Of a stretch of 64,000 nt of DNA, positions 43,578 through 55,235 are shown piece after piece (position 1 is the stretch's first letter; every line of letters starts with the position of its first letter). The notes beneath the pieces were generated by a model. That model worked only from the letters and a program-made list of their open reading frames with translations. It did no database searches and was not told where the DNA came from. The stretch comes from Lathyrus oleraceus (lineage: Eukaryota; Streptophyta; Magnoliopsida; Fabales; Fabaceae), in the NCBI RefSeq assembly GCF_024323335.1, contig NC_066581.1, forward strand, positions 442,829,816 to 442,893,815, given 5' to 3'. Both the position numbers and the translations under genes were made by a program.

Positions 43578-43952
43578 GCACGAGATTGCGAGATCTTGGC
43601 GAGCACACTAATAAAAAACCTCCCTTTTCCCATTTTGAGGTCTTCATCCATCTCTATTATCAACTCTAATTACTAGAAGAAAGCAAATAACATTTAACTA
43701 ACATTCAAATAGCAAATTAGACTAAAAGGTTCTCGTTGAGTACAACGGACGTGAGGGGTGCTAATACCTTCCCCTTGTTAATCGACTCCCGAACCCGAAT
43801 ATGGTTGCGACGACCATTATTCTGTTTTTTCAAAGGTTTTATCGATATTTTCCCATTCCTTCATTGGAATAAATAAAGTTCGGTGGCGACTCTGTTCGAA
43901 CATAAATTTTTCCTTGACCATCGCGAGGAATCGTATTTTTCGAGATGCGACA

Positions 43953-44690
43953 CCACCATCACTGATGACTAATCTCAGCATTCCGAATCCAGGGGAGATT
44001 ATTCGCTTAAAGAGTCTAATTACCACCCGTGCGTCATTCGTTGGAGAGGCTATGGCCTCAATCAATTTTGATACGTAATCGACCGCAACAAGGATATACT
44101 TGTTACCAAAAGAAGATGGGAAAGGTCCCATAAAATTGAATCCCCAAACATCAAAGATTTTTACTTCCAAAGTGCGTTGACACCGGTAGCAATTTGTGAT
44201 TGCGATGTGGACATCTTTCCACAGAGTGGGCCAAAAGAGGTCGGCTTGCAAGATCTTAGTTCAAGTCTTCGAGGTTCTTGCATGTCCTCCATAAGGAGCA
44301 TAATGACAGTGGGAGAATACGTTTTCAACCTAATCCTCGGGGAAACATCGACAGAAAATGGCTTTGGCGCCTCTCTTGAAAAGTAGAGGCTCATCCCAAT
44401 AGTAGTGTTTAAGATCGTGGAAGAATTTTTTATTTTGTTGGTAGGTCAAGTATGGCGGAAGCACCTTAGCTGCTAAGTAGTTGACGAAGTCAGCGTACCA
44501 TGGTAGTGTGGTTTGAGTGTGAATTGCTTCCAATGCCTCGTTTGTTTTGGTATCCTTATGGGTTAACGCATCTTTAGCTGTATTTCTTTCTAGTTGGGCT
44601 ATGAGTCTTTCGTACGGAAAATCATTGTTTATAGGCACTCGTTTAGGTTTAATACCTTCAGGACAAGTGATCGACCATGACATTTTCAGT
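43953..44690 (-). pseudogene. Athila-like integrase fragment, copy A
   Basis: The N-terminal part aligns in two frames (LAAKVLPPYLTYQQNKKFF, HYYWDEPLLFKRGAK, then a frameshift). The catalytic core has [17 protein letters not shown], where the first catalytic Asp position is Asn, and VISDGG with the second Asp. The Glu part is absent, because the gene stops at the LTR-Y junction right after ISDGG. The frames run together as one open stretch into the LTR, producing a meaningless tail. Confidence 0.8.
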
Positions 44691-45319
44691 CCCTCTTCTA
44701 TCCTTGATTTCTAAGTCAAACTCTTGTAATAGTAAGATCCACCTTAGGAATCTTGGTTTGGTGTCTTTCTTGTTTAACAGGTACCTAATTGCAACATGAT
44801 CGGTATAGATAATTATCTTTTTCCCCTACTCGGTAGGAACGAAATTTATCCAAAGCGAACACTACGGATAAAAGTTCCTTTTCTGTGGTGGCATAGTTCA
44901 TCTATGCAGGGTCTAGGGTTCTACTTGCATAGTATATTGCATGAAGTTTCTTATCCCTTCTTTGTCCTAAGACTGCGCCTACAGCATAGTAACTAGCGTC
45001 ACACATGATTTCAAAAGGTAATCTCCAATCGGGCAGTTGCATGATAGCTGCCGTAATAAGAGCTATTTTTAGTTATTCAAATGTCGCTAGGAATTTTCCG
45101 TCAAAGATGAATTTGACATCTTTCATCAATAAGCCAGTCAGTGGTTTGGTGATTTTTGAGAAATCTTTAATGAATCCCCCGTAGAAACTGGCATGTCGTA
45201 AGAAGCTTCGTATTTCTCTTACGTTTTTCGGAGGCTGAAGGTTTTTTATAACTTCTATTTATTCCTTGTCGACTTCAATCCCCTTGTCAGATACTATGTG
45301 TCCGAGCATGCACGATTCC
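44691..45319 (-). pseudogene. Athila-like RNase H region, copy A
   Basis: Translated in pieces on the minus strand, it shows [36 protein letters not shown] and the connecting block between RT and RNase H, with several stops and shifts. Non-functional. Confidence 0.65.
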
Positions 45320-45850
45320 TTATCGGACCATGAAATGGCATTTTTCCCAATTTATCACAAGGTTCACTTTTACGCATCTTTTTAATACCATTTCAAGATT
45401 CGATAAGCAACCTTCAAAGCATTGTTCGCATACAGAGAAATCTTCCATGAAGACTTCCATGACATCATCTATGAAATCAGCGAAAATTGATATCATGCAT
45501 CTTTGGAATGTTGCGGGAGCGTTACATAGTCCGAATGACATTCTTCGGTAGGCGAATGTACCATAGGGGAATGTGAAGGTCATTTTCTCTTGGTCGTCGG
45601 GATGAATAGGAATTTTGAAAAATCCGGAATAACCGTCTAGGTAGCAGAAGTGAGAATGCTTAGCCAATCGTTCAAGCATTTGATCAATAAACAGTAAAGG
45701 AAAATGATCCTTCTGAGTGGCTTTGTTTAATTTTCTATAATCAATACACATTCTAATTCCAGTAACCATTCTCTATGCTATAGATTCTCCTTTTTCATTA
45801 TTCACAACGGTGACGCCTCCCTTCTTTGGTACGACATGTACTGGGCTGAC
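45320..45850 (-). pseudogene. Athila-like reverse transcriptase fragment, copy A
   Basis: An open stretch of 149 residues has RMCIDYRKLNKATQKDHFPL, FCYLDGYSGFFKI, FGLCNAPATFQRCM and the active-site box as FMEDF (normally two Asp), so one catalytic Asp is Glu. It ends in a stop. The upstream part (45775-45850) shows GGVTVVNNEKGE after a stop. Confidence 0.8.
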
Positions 45851-45898
45851 CCATTGACTATCGGATATCGGGTAGATAATACCTGCTTCTAATAGAGT

Positions 45899-46860
45899 TT
45901 ACACTTCTTTCTTTACTACATCACTCAGAATGGGATTTATCCTTCTTTGATGTTCTCTAGAGGTCTTACAGTCTTCCTCTAGTATTATGCGATGCATGCA
46001 TATGGAAGGGCTTATTCCTTTTAGATCTGAGATATTATAGCCTAAAGTAGTTGGGTATTTTCTCAAAACGTGTAGAAGCTTTTCGGTCTCTATCTGACCT
46101 AAGTCTGTATTTACTATTACAGGTCGCTCAAGTTCAGTGTCTAGGAATTCGTACCTTAGATTTTTGGGTAACGTCTTAAGTTCTACGGTTGGTTTCTTTG
46201 GGAAAGGCATATGATCGGGCATTATTGCTAGTCATTCGCTGAGGCTATCATCTTGGTATTCCTTACTTAAATTTTTGTCTTCAAAAGTAGGAGGCCTTGG
46301 AATTTTCAGTATTTCGGAGTATGATGTTTGTTCATTCTCCATCTCTCTTATGCATTCGTCGATGACATCTAGTATACAACAGGTATCGTCTATAGCTGGT
46401 GCCTTTAGGAATTGCGTCAAAATGAATTCGACTTTTTCCTCACCAACTTCGAAGGTTAGCTTTCCTTTCTTAACATCTATGATAGCTCCGTTTGTAGCTA
46501 GGAATGGTCTTCCTAATATGATAGGGATGTTAGAATCCCCTTTTATATCCATGATTATAAAATTAGTAGGAATATAGAATTGTCCTATGCACACTAGAAC
46601 ATTTCTAGCATACCTACGGGAAATTTAACAGAATGATATGCAAGTTGTACGAACATTCTCGTAGGTCTTAGTTCTCCCATTTTTAGCCTTTCGCATATGT
46701 ACAAGGGCATTAAACTAATACTAGCTCCTAAGTCGCATAGTGCTTTGTCAATGACAAACTTTCCGATTACACAGGGTATGGAGAAACTACTTGGGTCTTT
46801 CAACATTGGAGGCATATTGTTTTGTATTATGGCGCTACACTCAGCAGTAAGTGTCACGGT
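45899..46860 (-). pseudogene. Athila-like protease and linker, copy A
   Basis: The protease segment has CVIGKFVIDKALCDLGASIS (Asp-Leu-Gly-Ala active site as in Athila) and continues after a frameshift with GDSNIPIILGRPFLATNGAI and KKGKLTFEVGEEKVEF. A linker to RT (ELKTLPKNLRYEFLD) follows in separate frames. The same stretch occurs in copy B, which lacks this frameshift. Confidence 0.8.
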
Positions 46861-48580
46861 ATCATTATCCTATATCTTCTTATTTGTAATATTCAATTGT
46901 TTTAGAAGCTCTACGAATTTTTTAAATTGTCCTACACTTTTAGATTTAACAAGTTTTTGAGGATAAGGGATAAGGGGTTTATATGGTGGTGGAGGCACAT
47001 AAGGTTCTTCTTTCTTCCTTCTGAGTTACCTTACCCGGGTCTTGATGCATGGATGGGTTTTGAGTTCTAGGGTTGATCAGTCCATCTAGTTCTGTCCCAC
47101 TTCATAGTATAATAGCATTTGCATAGCCTTTAGGGTTTGGTTGCGGCTTTCCAGGAAATGTGCCTGCAGGAGCAGCAATAGGTGTTTGTTGTTGAGCCAC
47201 TTGTGAGATTTGTGTTTCCAACATTTTGTTGTGGGTGGCTAGTGCGTCTACCTTGTTTGCTAACTACTTGATTTGCTCACTAGTGTGTATGTTCTGATTT
47301 AGGAAATCCTTATATGTTTGGGCTTGGGTAGCTATTAAGTTTTCCATCATCATTTCTAAGTTTGATTTCCTAAGAGCATTTTGAGTATTTGAGGCAGCTT
47401 TGTGATATCCTGGTGGTACAGCTGGTGCTTGGTTAGGTGCATAAGATGCATTATTTTTTTTGTATGAAAAGTTAGGATGGTTCTTCCAACCTGGGTTATA
47501 AGTGTTTGAGTAAGGGTTTCCTTGAGCATAGTTCACCTGGTCTATAGAGGTTCTTGTCAAGAGTTGACATTCTGGGGATGTATGCCCTTGAACTCCGCAT
47601 ATCTCACAGTTTGGTGCTACTGCAGCCACGGTGGCTGCTGGTGTTATGGTCAAGCTATCTATCTCCTGAGTCAGAGCATCTACCTTGGTGTTGACATGGT
47701 CAAGTCTGCTTAATTCGTACATGCCGCTCTTCGGTTGAGGTTTCTCTACAGAGGTTCTTTCACTTCCCCATTGGTAATGATTATGGGCCATACATTCGAC
47801 GAGTTGATAGACCTCATTGTATGGTTTATCTATCAGTGCGCCACCTGCGGCGGTGTCTATTGTCAATCTTGTATTGTATAAGAGACCGTTATAAAAGGTG
47901 TGAATGATCAACCATTCTTCTAGACCGTGATATGGACAAATCTTCATCATGTCTTTGTGTCTCTCCCAAGCTTCAAAAAGTGATTCATTATCCTTTTGTT
48001 TAAACCCGTTTATTTGGGATCTTAGCATAACTGTCTTATTAGGTGGGAAATATCAGGCTAAGAAGACTTTCTTCAACTCGTTCCACGTAGTCACAAAGAT
48101 GGATGGTAGAGACTAGAGCCAAGCTCTAGCTCTATCTCTTAATAAAAATGGGAAAAGACGGAGTCTTATAGCTTTTGGGTTGAAACCATTCGCTTTCACT
48201 GTGTCTGCGTATTGGAAAAATACTGACAAGTGTAGGTTCGGGTCCTCCGCGGGACTACCTGAAAACTAGTTTTGTTGTACGGCTGACAACAATGAGGGTT
48301 TTAGCTCAAAATTATTGGCCTCGATGGCAGGGGCAGCGATGCTGTTATGTGGTTCATCCTGCGAAGGTATTGCATAATACTTAAGAGGACAGTTTTGCAC
48401 TTCTTCGGCCATCTCTGGTTGAATAACTAATTCAGAAGTAGGGATGTTAAGGTCAGGAAGATTTAGCTTGATACGATGTTCCTGTATCAAGTTTCGTATC
48501 TGGGGTTCTAATATAAGATAACGCTGGGGTTCGTCGAATTGTAACTTTAATTTCTCGCCTTGAGAGCGAGTACGTGGCAT
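46861..48580 (-). pseudogene. Athila-like gag, copy A
   Basis: It starts MPRTRSQGEKLKLQFDEPQR at 48580. Stops fall near 48266 and in the following 240 bases. Then 254 open residues include LFEAWERHKDMMKICPYHGL, YQLVECMAHNHYQWG and a canonical CCHC knuckle CEICGVQGHTSPEC. After a further stop near 47264, a coiled part (THNKMLETQISQVAQQQ) continues with more stops. Confidence 0.82.
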
Positions 48581-48667
48581 ACACTCGACAAATACAGAAA
48601 GGGAAAAATAATTGTTTGCCTTAGTCTATACTAGGAAACAGTGGAGTTACGATATCGACTAAATCAT

Positions 48668-48684
48668 TCCCGACAACGGCGCCA
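48668..48684 (-). other. Athila-like primer binding site, copy A
   Basis: On the minus strand TGGCGCCGTTGTCGGGA, complementary to a tRNA-Asp-type 3' end, six bases from the LTR end at 48691. The tRNA assignment is from general knowledge of Athila elements. Confidence 0.75.
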
Positions 48685-48690
48685 AAAACA

Positions 48691-50151
48691 TGATCGCGAC
48701 TTGTTAAGTCTATGTGAATCGTGACTGCAAGTGCACAGTCGTATCGCGTAGTTTTAAAGATTATCGAACCCACAAGGACTAATAACCGAACGTATCAGGG
48801 TCTAATGTTGCTATGTAAATCTAAGGTTGATGATCGTTCTATGATTGGAGGGATGAAGAGAAATAACTATAACGTAAATAGAATATTGATAAAGATATGA
48901 GATATAGGGGATATTGGTATGTAACACATCAAACTTTGGGGATTCGATAGATAGTTGGCATAATCTTATTTGTCAAAATATTCTTCAGTAGAAATTATTT
49001 ATAGAAAGGACCTAGTCTCACACTCTCGTTTTTATTGACTTTGACCATACTCCTAAACCAGAATGCTTGGCTCTCGCGGTGTCACTATGAATTTAAATGT
49101 AATTTTTGAATATAAATAAAGTCTAACTAATCCTAAAGCATTCTCATTATGTTTAGGATTAATGCTAGTTTCAGCCATCTTGTTAAAATCCCAACTCTCG
49201 TTCTTGTTGACCGTAACCTTAGTTTGTTTTGTACTCTCGTGCGAAAAAAGTTTGATTAAATTAAGAAACTAAACCCGGAAAAATAAGTTTTATAAAAACT
49301 AACACCAATTATTTATGAATCACGTCATTTCGATGATCCTTACATACAGATACCTAAGGGATTAGCTTGACATGGATACGCTAACATACATGGTAATTGG
49401 GGAATCAAACATGTGATTAGACATAAATAAATAAAACACAAATCAAAATAAGACCTGGATTGCGAATTAAGAACTGGCATTGAATCTTGATTATTCAATT
49501 AAAATAATGTCGGTACGCTTTGGCAATGAATAACCATTACAATTGAATCCCAAAAGCGTAAATAATAAAGCGGAATAGTCCCGGATGTGGAGAAACTATC
49601 ACTTTTACAAAGTAAGAAAACTGCCTAAATAAATTCTGACTAAAATTAATCGTCGCTTGAAAACTGGAAGAAGAGCGTGTCCTAAGCGTGTCTGAGAGAT
49701 CGTTTATATATTTTACACAATCCCTAATTTGTAGCAAAGGTGGGTTGATTCGTGGCTACAAAAGTGGAGAAAAAGGTGGAAGACTAGGTTGTGGCGGTTG
49801 CCACAACCCTAGCCTTTGAATGATAAACGAGCGCCACCTTTTTAGAATTGGGCGCCACCTCTTAAGGCTTGGTGGTGGGTGCCACCTCCTCCTTGGGTCA
49901 ATGTGGAGGGCGCCACACACCTTAGATAATGGGCGCCACAAGCCCATTTGCTTTGGTGGCCCATTATCTCTTATAAAACTCCATTTTCTTCGCTTTTTCT
50001 TTCCTTTTTGCTATTTTCCATTTAGTTTTCTATAAACCTTTTAATCGATAAATACCTGCAATAAACATAAAATACTGCGTAATAATAAGTGTTAATCAAG
50101 TAAAAAGCAAGGCATATGGAGCCAAAAATACGATACTTTTTCGCGTTATCA
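48691..50151 (-). repeat. Athila-like LTR, copy A (1,461 bp)
   Basis: TG...CA on both strands: TGATCGCGACTT at 48691, TTCGCGTTATCA ending at 50151. It contains a GC-rich stretch (49830-49940) with GCGCCACC or GGCGCCAC repeated about five times. The LTR inserted into an older Ogre-like LTR, whose sequence begins at 50152. Confidence 0.8.
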
Positions 50152-50722
50152 AGTATACCCTTAATTATTCCTTCTATCACCTCAGGGAACCATTCATAAG
50201 TTTCACTATCAATTATCTACCCTCAATCACAAGTTGCTCACCCTAGTGACATAGTATTCCTTTGACATCGAAATACAGTTTTCTTTGGAATTCCATATAC
50301 ACCCTTTAAGGACGATATAGTGGCAGTCCGTATTTGTCCCTAGAGTTGTTTGGCTAATACCCAGACATTCAATTCCTTCTTTTTTGGCCAAATATAAAAT
50401 AGTGGCAACCATGTTGTTCCACGTATCATTTAACGTCGTTTCCCTTTATGGTACAAATCCCATTTCTCGTATGGATTCCAATAGAATTTTACTTTCGATT
50501 TCAAACTATACTTCTTCAGTCACTTATTACCAAATCCTTCGATTCTGTGACTTTGGTCACTTCATTCCATTCATCTCCATGATGTATTCATACTCTGCCT
50601 TCATTCACTCCATGTGATAAATCAGTATTATTTGAGCCAAACACACTACCTCTTTGTGCTCCGTCTTGCGTCATCTTGTGAACGAAGAGATGTTTGGGTC
50701 ATACCCCCAAACACTTATTTCA
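50152..50722 (+). repeat. old Ogre-like LTR fragment, copy A
   Basis: It matches 53773-53924 joined to 61308-61702 with few differences. The matching copy continues rightward into a recognisable Ogre-type LTR end and internal region. The short open frame at 50384-50617 recurs at 61375-61608 only because of the duplication. The fragment ends abruptly at the tandem-duplication junction. Confidence 0.8.
50719..50722. other. tandem duplication junction
   Basis: Left of the junction the sequence equals 61690-61702 (CCCAAACACTTATTTC). Right of it, it equals 46333 onward (TTCATTCTCCATCTCTC). The shared TTC at 50719-50721 is 3-base microhomology. Confidence 0.8.
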
Positions 50723-51280
50723 TTCTCCATCTCTCTTATGTATTCGTTGATGACATCTAGTATACAATAGATATGGTGTATAGCTGGTGCCTTTAGGAAA
50801 TGCGTCAAAATGAATTCGACTTTTTCCTCACCAACTTCGAAGGTTAGCTTGCCTTTCTTAACATCTATGATAGCTCCGGTTGTAGCTATGAGTGGTCTTC
50901 CTAATATGATAGGGATGTTAGAATCCCCTTTTATATCCATGATTATAAAATCAGTAGGAATATAGAATTGTCCTATGCACACCAGAACGTTTTCTAGCAT
51001 ACCTACGGGAAATTTAACAAAATGATATGCAAGTTGTACGAACATTCTCGTAGGTGTTAGTTCTCCCATTTTTAGCCTTTCGCATATGGACAAGGGCATT
51101 AAACTAATACTGGCTCCTAAGTCGCATAGTGCTTTGTCGATGACAAACTTTCCGATTACACAGGGTATGGAGAAACTACTTGGGTCTTTCAGCTTAGGAG
51201 GCATATTGTTTTGTATTATGGCGCTACACTCAGCAGTAAGTGTGACGGTTTCGTTATACTATATCTTCTTCTTGTTAGAT
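50722..51280 (-). pseudogene. Athila-like protease, copy B
   Basis: An open frame of 177 residues begins MPPKLKDPSSFSIPCVIGKF. It has ALCDLGASISLMPL, GDSNIPIILGRP and KKGKLTFEVGEEKVEF, and at its end crosses the duplication junction into unrelated sequence (ISVWGYDPN...), stopping at 50671. The protease box is uninterrupted here, unlike copy A. Confidence 0.8.
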
Positions 51281-52650
51281 AAGATTTCTTTGAGGAACTT
51301 AGCATATTAGGACATTTGAGTTATGGCTTATGTAAAGGGTATTGTAATATTCAATTGTTTTAGAAGCTCTACGATATGTTTAAATTGTCCTACACTTTTA
51401 GATTTAACAAGTCTTTGAGGATAAGGGATAGGGGGTTTATATGGTGGTGGAGGAACATAAGGTTCTTCTTTCTTCCTTCTCAGTTACCTTACCTGGGTCT
51501 TGATGCATGGATGGGTTTTGAGTTCTAGGGTTGGTCGGTTCGTCTAGTTCTGTCCCACTTTGTAGTATAATAGCATTTGAATGGCCTTTAGGATTTGGTT
51601 GCGGCTGTCCAAGAAATGTGCCTGCAGGAGAAGCAGTAGGTGTTTGTTGTTGAGCCACTTGCGAGATTTGTGTTTCCAACATTTTGTTGTGGGTGGCTAC
51701 TGCGTCTACCTTGTTTGCTAACTGCTTGATTTGCTCACTAGTGTGTATGTTATGATTTAGGAAATCCTTATTTGTTTGGGCTTGGGTAGATATTAAGTTT
51801 TCCATCATTATTTCTATGTTTGATTTCCTAAGAGCATTTTGAGTATTTGAGGCAGCTTTGTGATATCCTGGTGGTACAGTTGGTGTTTAGTTAGGTGCAT
51901 ACGATGCATTATTGTTTTTGTATGAAAAGTTAGGATGGTTCTTCCAACCTGGGTTATAAGTGTTTGAGTAAGGGTTTCCTTGAGCATAGTTCACCTGGGC
52001 TGTGGAGGTTCTTGTCAAGAGTTGACATTCTGAGGATGTATACCCTTGAACTCCGCATATCTCACAGTTTGGTGCAACGGCAACCACGGTGGCTGCTGGT
52101 GTTATGGTCAAGCTATCTATCTCCTAAGTCAGAGCATCTACCTTGGTGTTGACATGGTCAAGTCTGCTTAATTCGTACATGCCGCCCTTCGGGTGAGGAT
52201 TCTCTACAGAGGTTCTTTCACTTCCCCATTGGTAATGATTATGGGCCATACATTCGACCAGTTGATAGACCTCATTGTATGGTTTATCTATCAGTGCGCT
52301 ACCTGCGGCGGCGTCTATTGTCAATCTTGTATTGTATAAGAGACCGTTATAAAAGGTGTGAATGATCAACCATTCTTCTAGACTGTGATATGGACAAATC
52401 CTCATCATGTCTTTGTATCTCTCCCAAGCTTCAAAAAGTGATTCATTATCCTTTTGTTTAAACACGTTTATTTGGGCTCTTAGCATAGCTGTCTTATTAG
52501 GTGGGAAATATCGGGCTAAGAAGACTTTCTTCAACTCGTTCCACGTAGTGACAAATTTGGATGGTAGAGACTAGAGCCAAGCTCTAGCTCTATCTATTAA
52601 TAAAAATGGGAAAAGACAGAGTCTTATAGCTTTTGGTTTGAAACCATTCG
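51281..52650 (-). pseudogene. Athila-like gag, copy B (5' end deleted)
   Basis: The open pieces MKKVFLARYFPPNKTAMLRA (52534), LFEAWERYKDMMRICPYHSL and YQLVECMAHNHYQWG match copy A. The zinc knuckle reads CEICGVQGYTSSEC, with the essential His changed to Tyr. Stops fall near 52124, 51887 and 51437. The upstream end is joined directly to LTR sequence at 52650/52651. Confidence 0.8.
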
Positions 52651-53772
52651 TTTTTATTGAGTTTGACCATACTCCTAAACCAGAATGCTTGGCTCTCGCG
52701 GTCTCACTATGAATTTAAATGTAATTTTTGAATATAAATAAAGTCTAATTAATCCTAAAGCATTCTCGTTATGTTTAGGATTAATGCCTAGTTTCAGCCA
52801 TCTTGTTAAAATCCCAACTCTCGTTCTTGTTGACCGTAACCTTAGTTTGTTTTGTACTCTCGTACGAAAAAAGTTTGATTAAATTAAGAAACTAAAACCG
52901 AAAAAATAAGTTTTATAAAAACTAACACCAATTATTTATGAATCACGTCATTTCGACGATCTTTACATACTGATACCTAAGGGTTTAGCTTGACATGGAT
53001 ACGGTAACATACATGGTAATTAGGGAATCAAACATGCGATTAAACATAAATAAATAAAACACAAATCAAAATAAGACCTGGATTGCGAATTAAGAACTGG
53101 AACTGAATCTTGATTATTCAATTAAAATAATGTCGGTACGCTTTGGCAATGAATAACCATTACAATTGAATCCCAAAACCGTAAATAATAAAGCGGAATA
53201 GTCCCCGATGTGGAGAAACTATCACTTTTACAAAGTAAGAAAACTGCCTAAATAAATTCTGACTAGAATTAATCGTTGCTTGAAAACTCGAAGAAGAGCG
53301 TGTCCTGAGCGTGTCTGAGAGATCGTTTATATATTTTACACAATCCCTAATTTGTAGTTAAGGTGGGTGGATTCGTGGCTACAAAAGTGGAGAAAAAGGT
53401 GGAAGACTAGATTGTGGCAGTTGCCACAACCCTAGCCTTTGAATGAGAAACGAGCGGCACCCTTTTAGGATTGGGCGCCACCTCTTAAGGCTTGGTTGGC
53501 GCCACCTCCTCCTTAGGTCAATGTGGCGGGCGCCACACACCCTAAATAATGGGCGCCACATGCCCATTTGCTTTGGTGGCCCATTCTCTCTTATAAAACT
53601 CCATTTTCTTCGCTTTTTCTTTCCTTTTTGCTATTTTTCATTTTGTTTTCTATAAACCTTATAATCGATAAATACCTGCAATAAACATAAAAATATTGTG
53701 TAATAATAAGTGTTAATCAAGTAAAAAGCAATGCATATGGAGCCAAAAATACGATACTTTTTCGTGTTATCA
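52651..53772 (-). repeat. Athila-like LTR remnant, copy B
   Basis: It matches 49029-50151 of copy A, including the GCGCCACC-rich part (53455-53560), and ends TTCGTGTTATCA at 53772. The proximal 338 bases are missing. The deletion breakpoints share CG plus T. Confidence 0.85.
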
Positions 53773-53924
53773 AGCATACCCTTAATTATTCCTTCTATCA
53801 ACTTAGGGAACCATTCATAACTTTCACTATCAATTATCTACCCTCGATCACAAATCGCTCACCCTAGTGACATACTATTCCTTTGACATCGAAATACAGT
53901 TTTCTTTGGAATTCCATATACACC
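53773..53924 (+). repeat. old Ogre-like LTR fragment, copy B, left part
   Basis: Equals 50152-50305 with small differences. It is interrupted at CATATACACC by the copia element. The rest resumes at 61308, with about 12 bases (TTTAAGGACGAT in copy A) missing. Confidence 0.8.
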
Positions 53925-55221
53925 CGTTGGTGTAAGCCCTAGAGGCCAATACTTTTGGTACTTGTATCGAATTATTTATTAATAATAAAAGGCATTTTCT
54001 TTATTATGTTTGATTAATAATGTCCCTAGAATAGCTAGTCCGTTTAATGTATGAGGTATGACTTAATCATGAGATCACATTAAACATAATGACATTATTC
54101 TTAAAGTATCCATAGTCGAGCTTTATTGTGAAGTGGGATAACATTAAAGCATTAAGACTATTATGTTTGTAGACTGATGATCATATCTCATGGATCATGG
54201 ATAAAGAGTTATCAAGTCTTAAACATAGGTATGAATATTAAGAGTAATATTAATACCGGATTGACCCGCTATGAGAATACTATATAGAAAGTTATGCAAA
54301 GTGTCATAAGTTACGCTCATGGTGATAATGGTGTATACCACTCTTCGACCTGAAACCACTATGGACCCTAGATGTAGAGTCGAGTGCTTTGTTGCTGATC
54401 CAACATTGTCCGTAACTGGATAACCATGAAGACAGTTGATGGGTAATCCACGAAGCATGCTGAGGGACATGAGTGACCTAGATGGAATTTGCCCATCCTG
54501 CGTAACAGGATAAATGTCTATGGGCCCAATATTGAACTGGACAAGGATGACACGGTCTATACCTTGTGTTCAATATAGACATAAGGGCAAAGGGGTAATT
54601 ATACACATAATTATTATCACAGAAGGACTTGTCATATCACATGACATTTTCGTGACTTGGGTAGCAGTGATGTGTTGCTAGATACCACTCACTGTTTATT
54701 ATGTTAAATGCGTGATTTAATATAATTGCCAACGCCGCGAAAACCTATAGGGTCACACACAAAGGACGGATTGATGAGAGATAGAGTAACTAAGGAACAC
54801 CGTAAGGTATGGTGTACTTATGTAGAATACGAAATATGGTAAGGTACCAAATACTTAAGTGATTTTGGCATATTATGAGATATGGGCCAAAATACACTTA
54901 AGTGGGCTTTTTAGCTTGAAGCCCACACAAGTGGTTCTATAAATAGAATCCCTTGGGTAGAAGCGTTGTCACTCAACTCAAGTGAACTCTAATTGGAATT
55001 TTGTTTCCCTCTCTCTCTCACTCAAAGGCTTCATTCATAACAGCTAGCACTGTGATTGAAGGAATCCGTTCGTATGGACTGAGTAGAGACGTTGTCATCG
55101 TTCAACGTTTGTGATCGCCACAAGAGGTAACGATTCAATCACTGATCATGCCCATTCGTAAGGATCACTAAATGGAGAAATTATTAAATTCTGCTGCGCC
55201 TTGGATGGCAATTCTCCTTCA
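53925..55221 (+). repeat. copia 5' LTR
   Basis: 1,297 bp, equal in length to the right LTR. It begins CGTTGGTGTAAGCC where the right copy begins TGTTAGTGTAAGCC, so the terminal T is changed here. It ends TTCTCCTTCA. TATAAATA at 54938-54945 is followed by a CT-rich leader. An antisense open frame at 54219-54470 occurs in both LTRs but shows no domain. Confidence 0.9.
54938..54945 (+). promoter_or_regulatory. candidate TATA box, copia 5' LTR
   Basis: TATAAATA, conserved at 61024-61031 in the 3' LTR, about 280 bases before the LTR end. Confidence 0.6.
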
Positions 55222-55222
55222 A

Positions 55223-55235
55223 TGGTATCAGAGCC
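55223..55235 (+). other. copia primer binding site (initiator Met tRNA type)
   Basis: TGGTATCAGAGCC begins two bases after the LTR end. This is the usual plant copia PBS. Confidence 0.9.

Larger units (their letters stand above)
40777..43952 (+). repeat. LTR-Y, second part to its 3' end
   Basis: It continues the sequence broken at 13221. It holds a TATA box (40964-40972), a purine-rich stretch (41140-41210), AT-rich sequence with the 178-bp array, a nested hairpin (43534-43577), the GGGGTGCTAATACCTTCCCC block (43758) and the terminus GATGCGACA at 43952. The last blocks match the end of the Ogre-1 LTR in order but not in the sequence between, so it is an Ogre/Tat LTR of another family. What follows is not a PBS but a broken integrase gene, so this is a 3' LTR end or solo LTR. 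Short open frames at 41455-41901 show no domain. Confidence 0.65.
43953..50151 (-). mobile_element. Athila-like Ty3-gypsy element, copy A, decayed and truncated
   Basis: Minus-strand order: LTR (48691-50151), PBS, gag, protease, RT, RNase H, integrase cut at 43953. Protein motifs (CDLGAS protease, [11 protein letters not shown] integrase) fit the Athila lineage. There are many stops and frameshifts. The second LTR and the end of integrase are missing at the junction with LTR-Y. Confidence 0.85.
50722..53772 (-). mobile_element. Athila-like element, copy B (duplicated segment)
   Basis: A second copy of 46336-50151: protease part, gag part and LTR, all minus strand. Relative to copy A it lacks about 836 bp (equivalent of 48193-49028), including gag start, PBS and one LTR end. 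Copy B is not a separate insertion, because the flanking old LTR is duplicated with it. Confidence 0.85.

Noticed and set aside
50384..50617. 77-codon open frame conserved at 61375-61608, looking like a conserved gene
   Set aside because: Conservation is explained by the tandem duplication of the old LTR. The frame has no domain.
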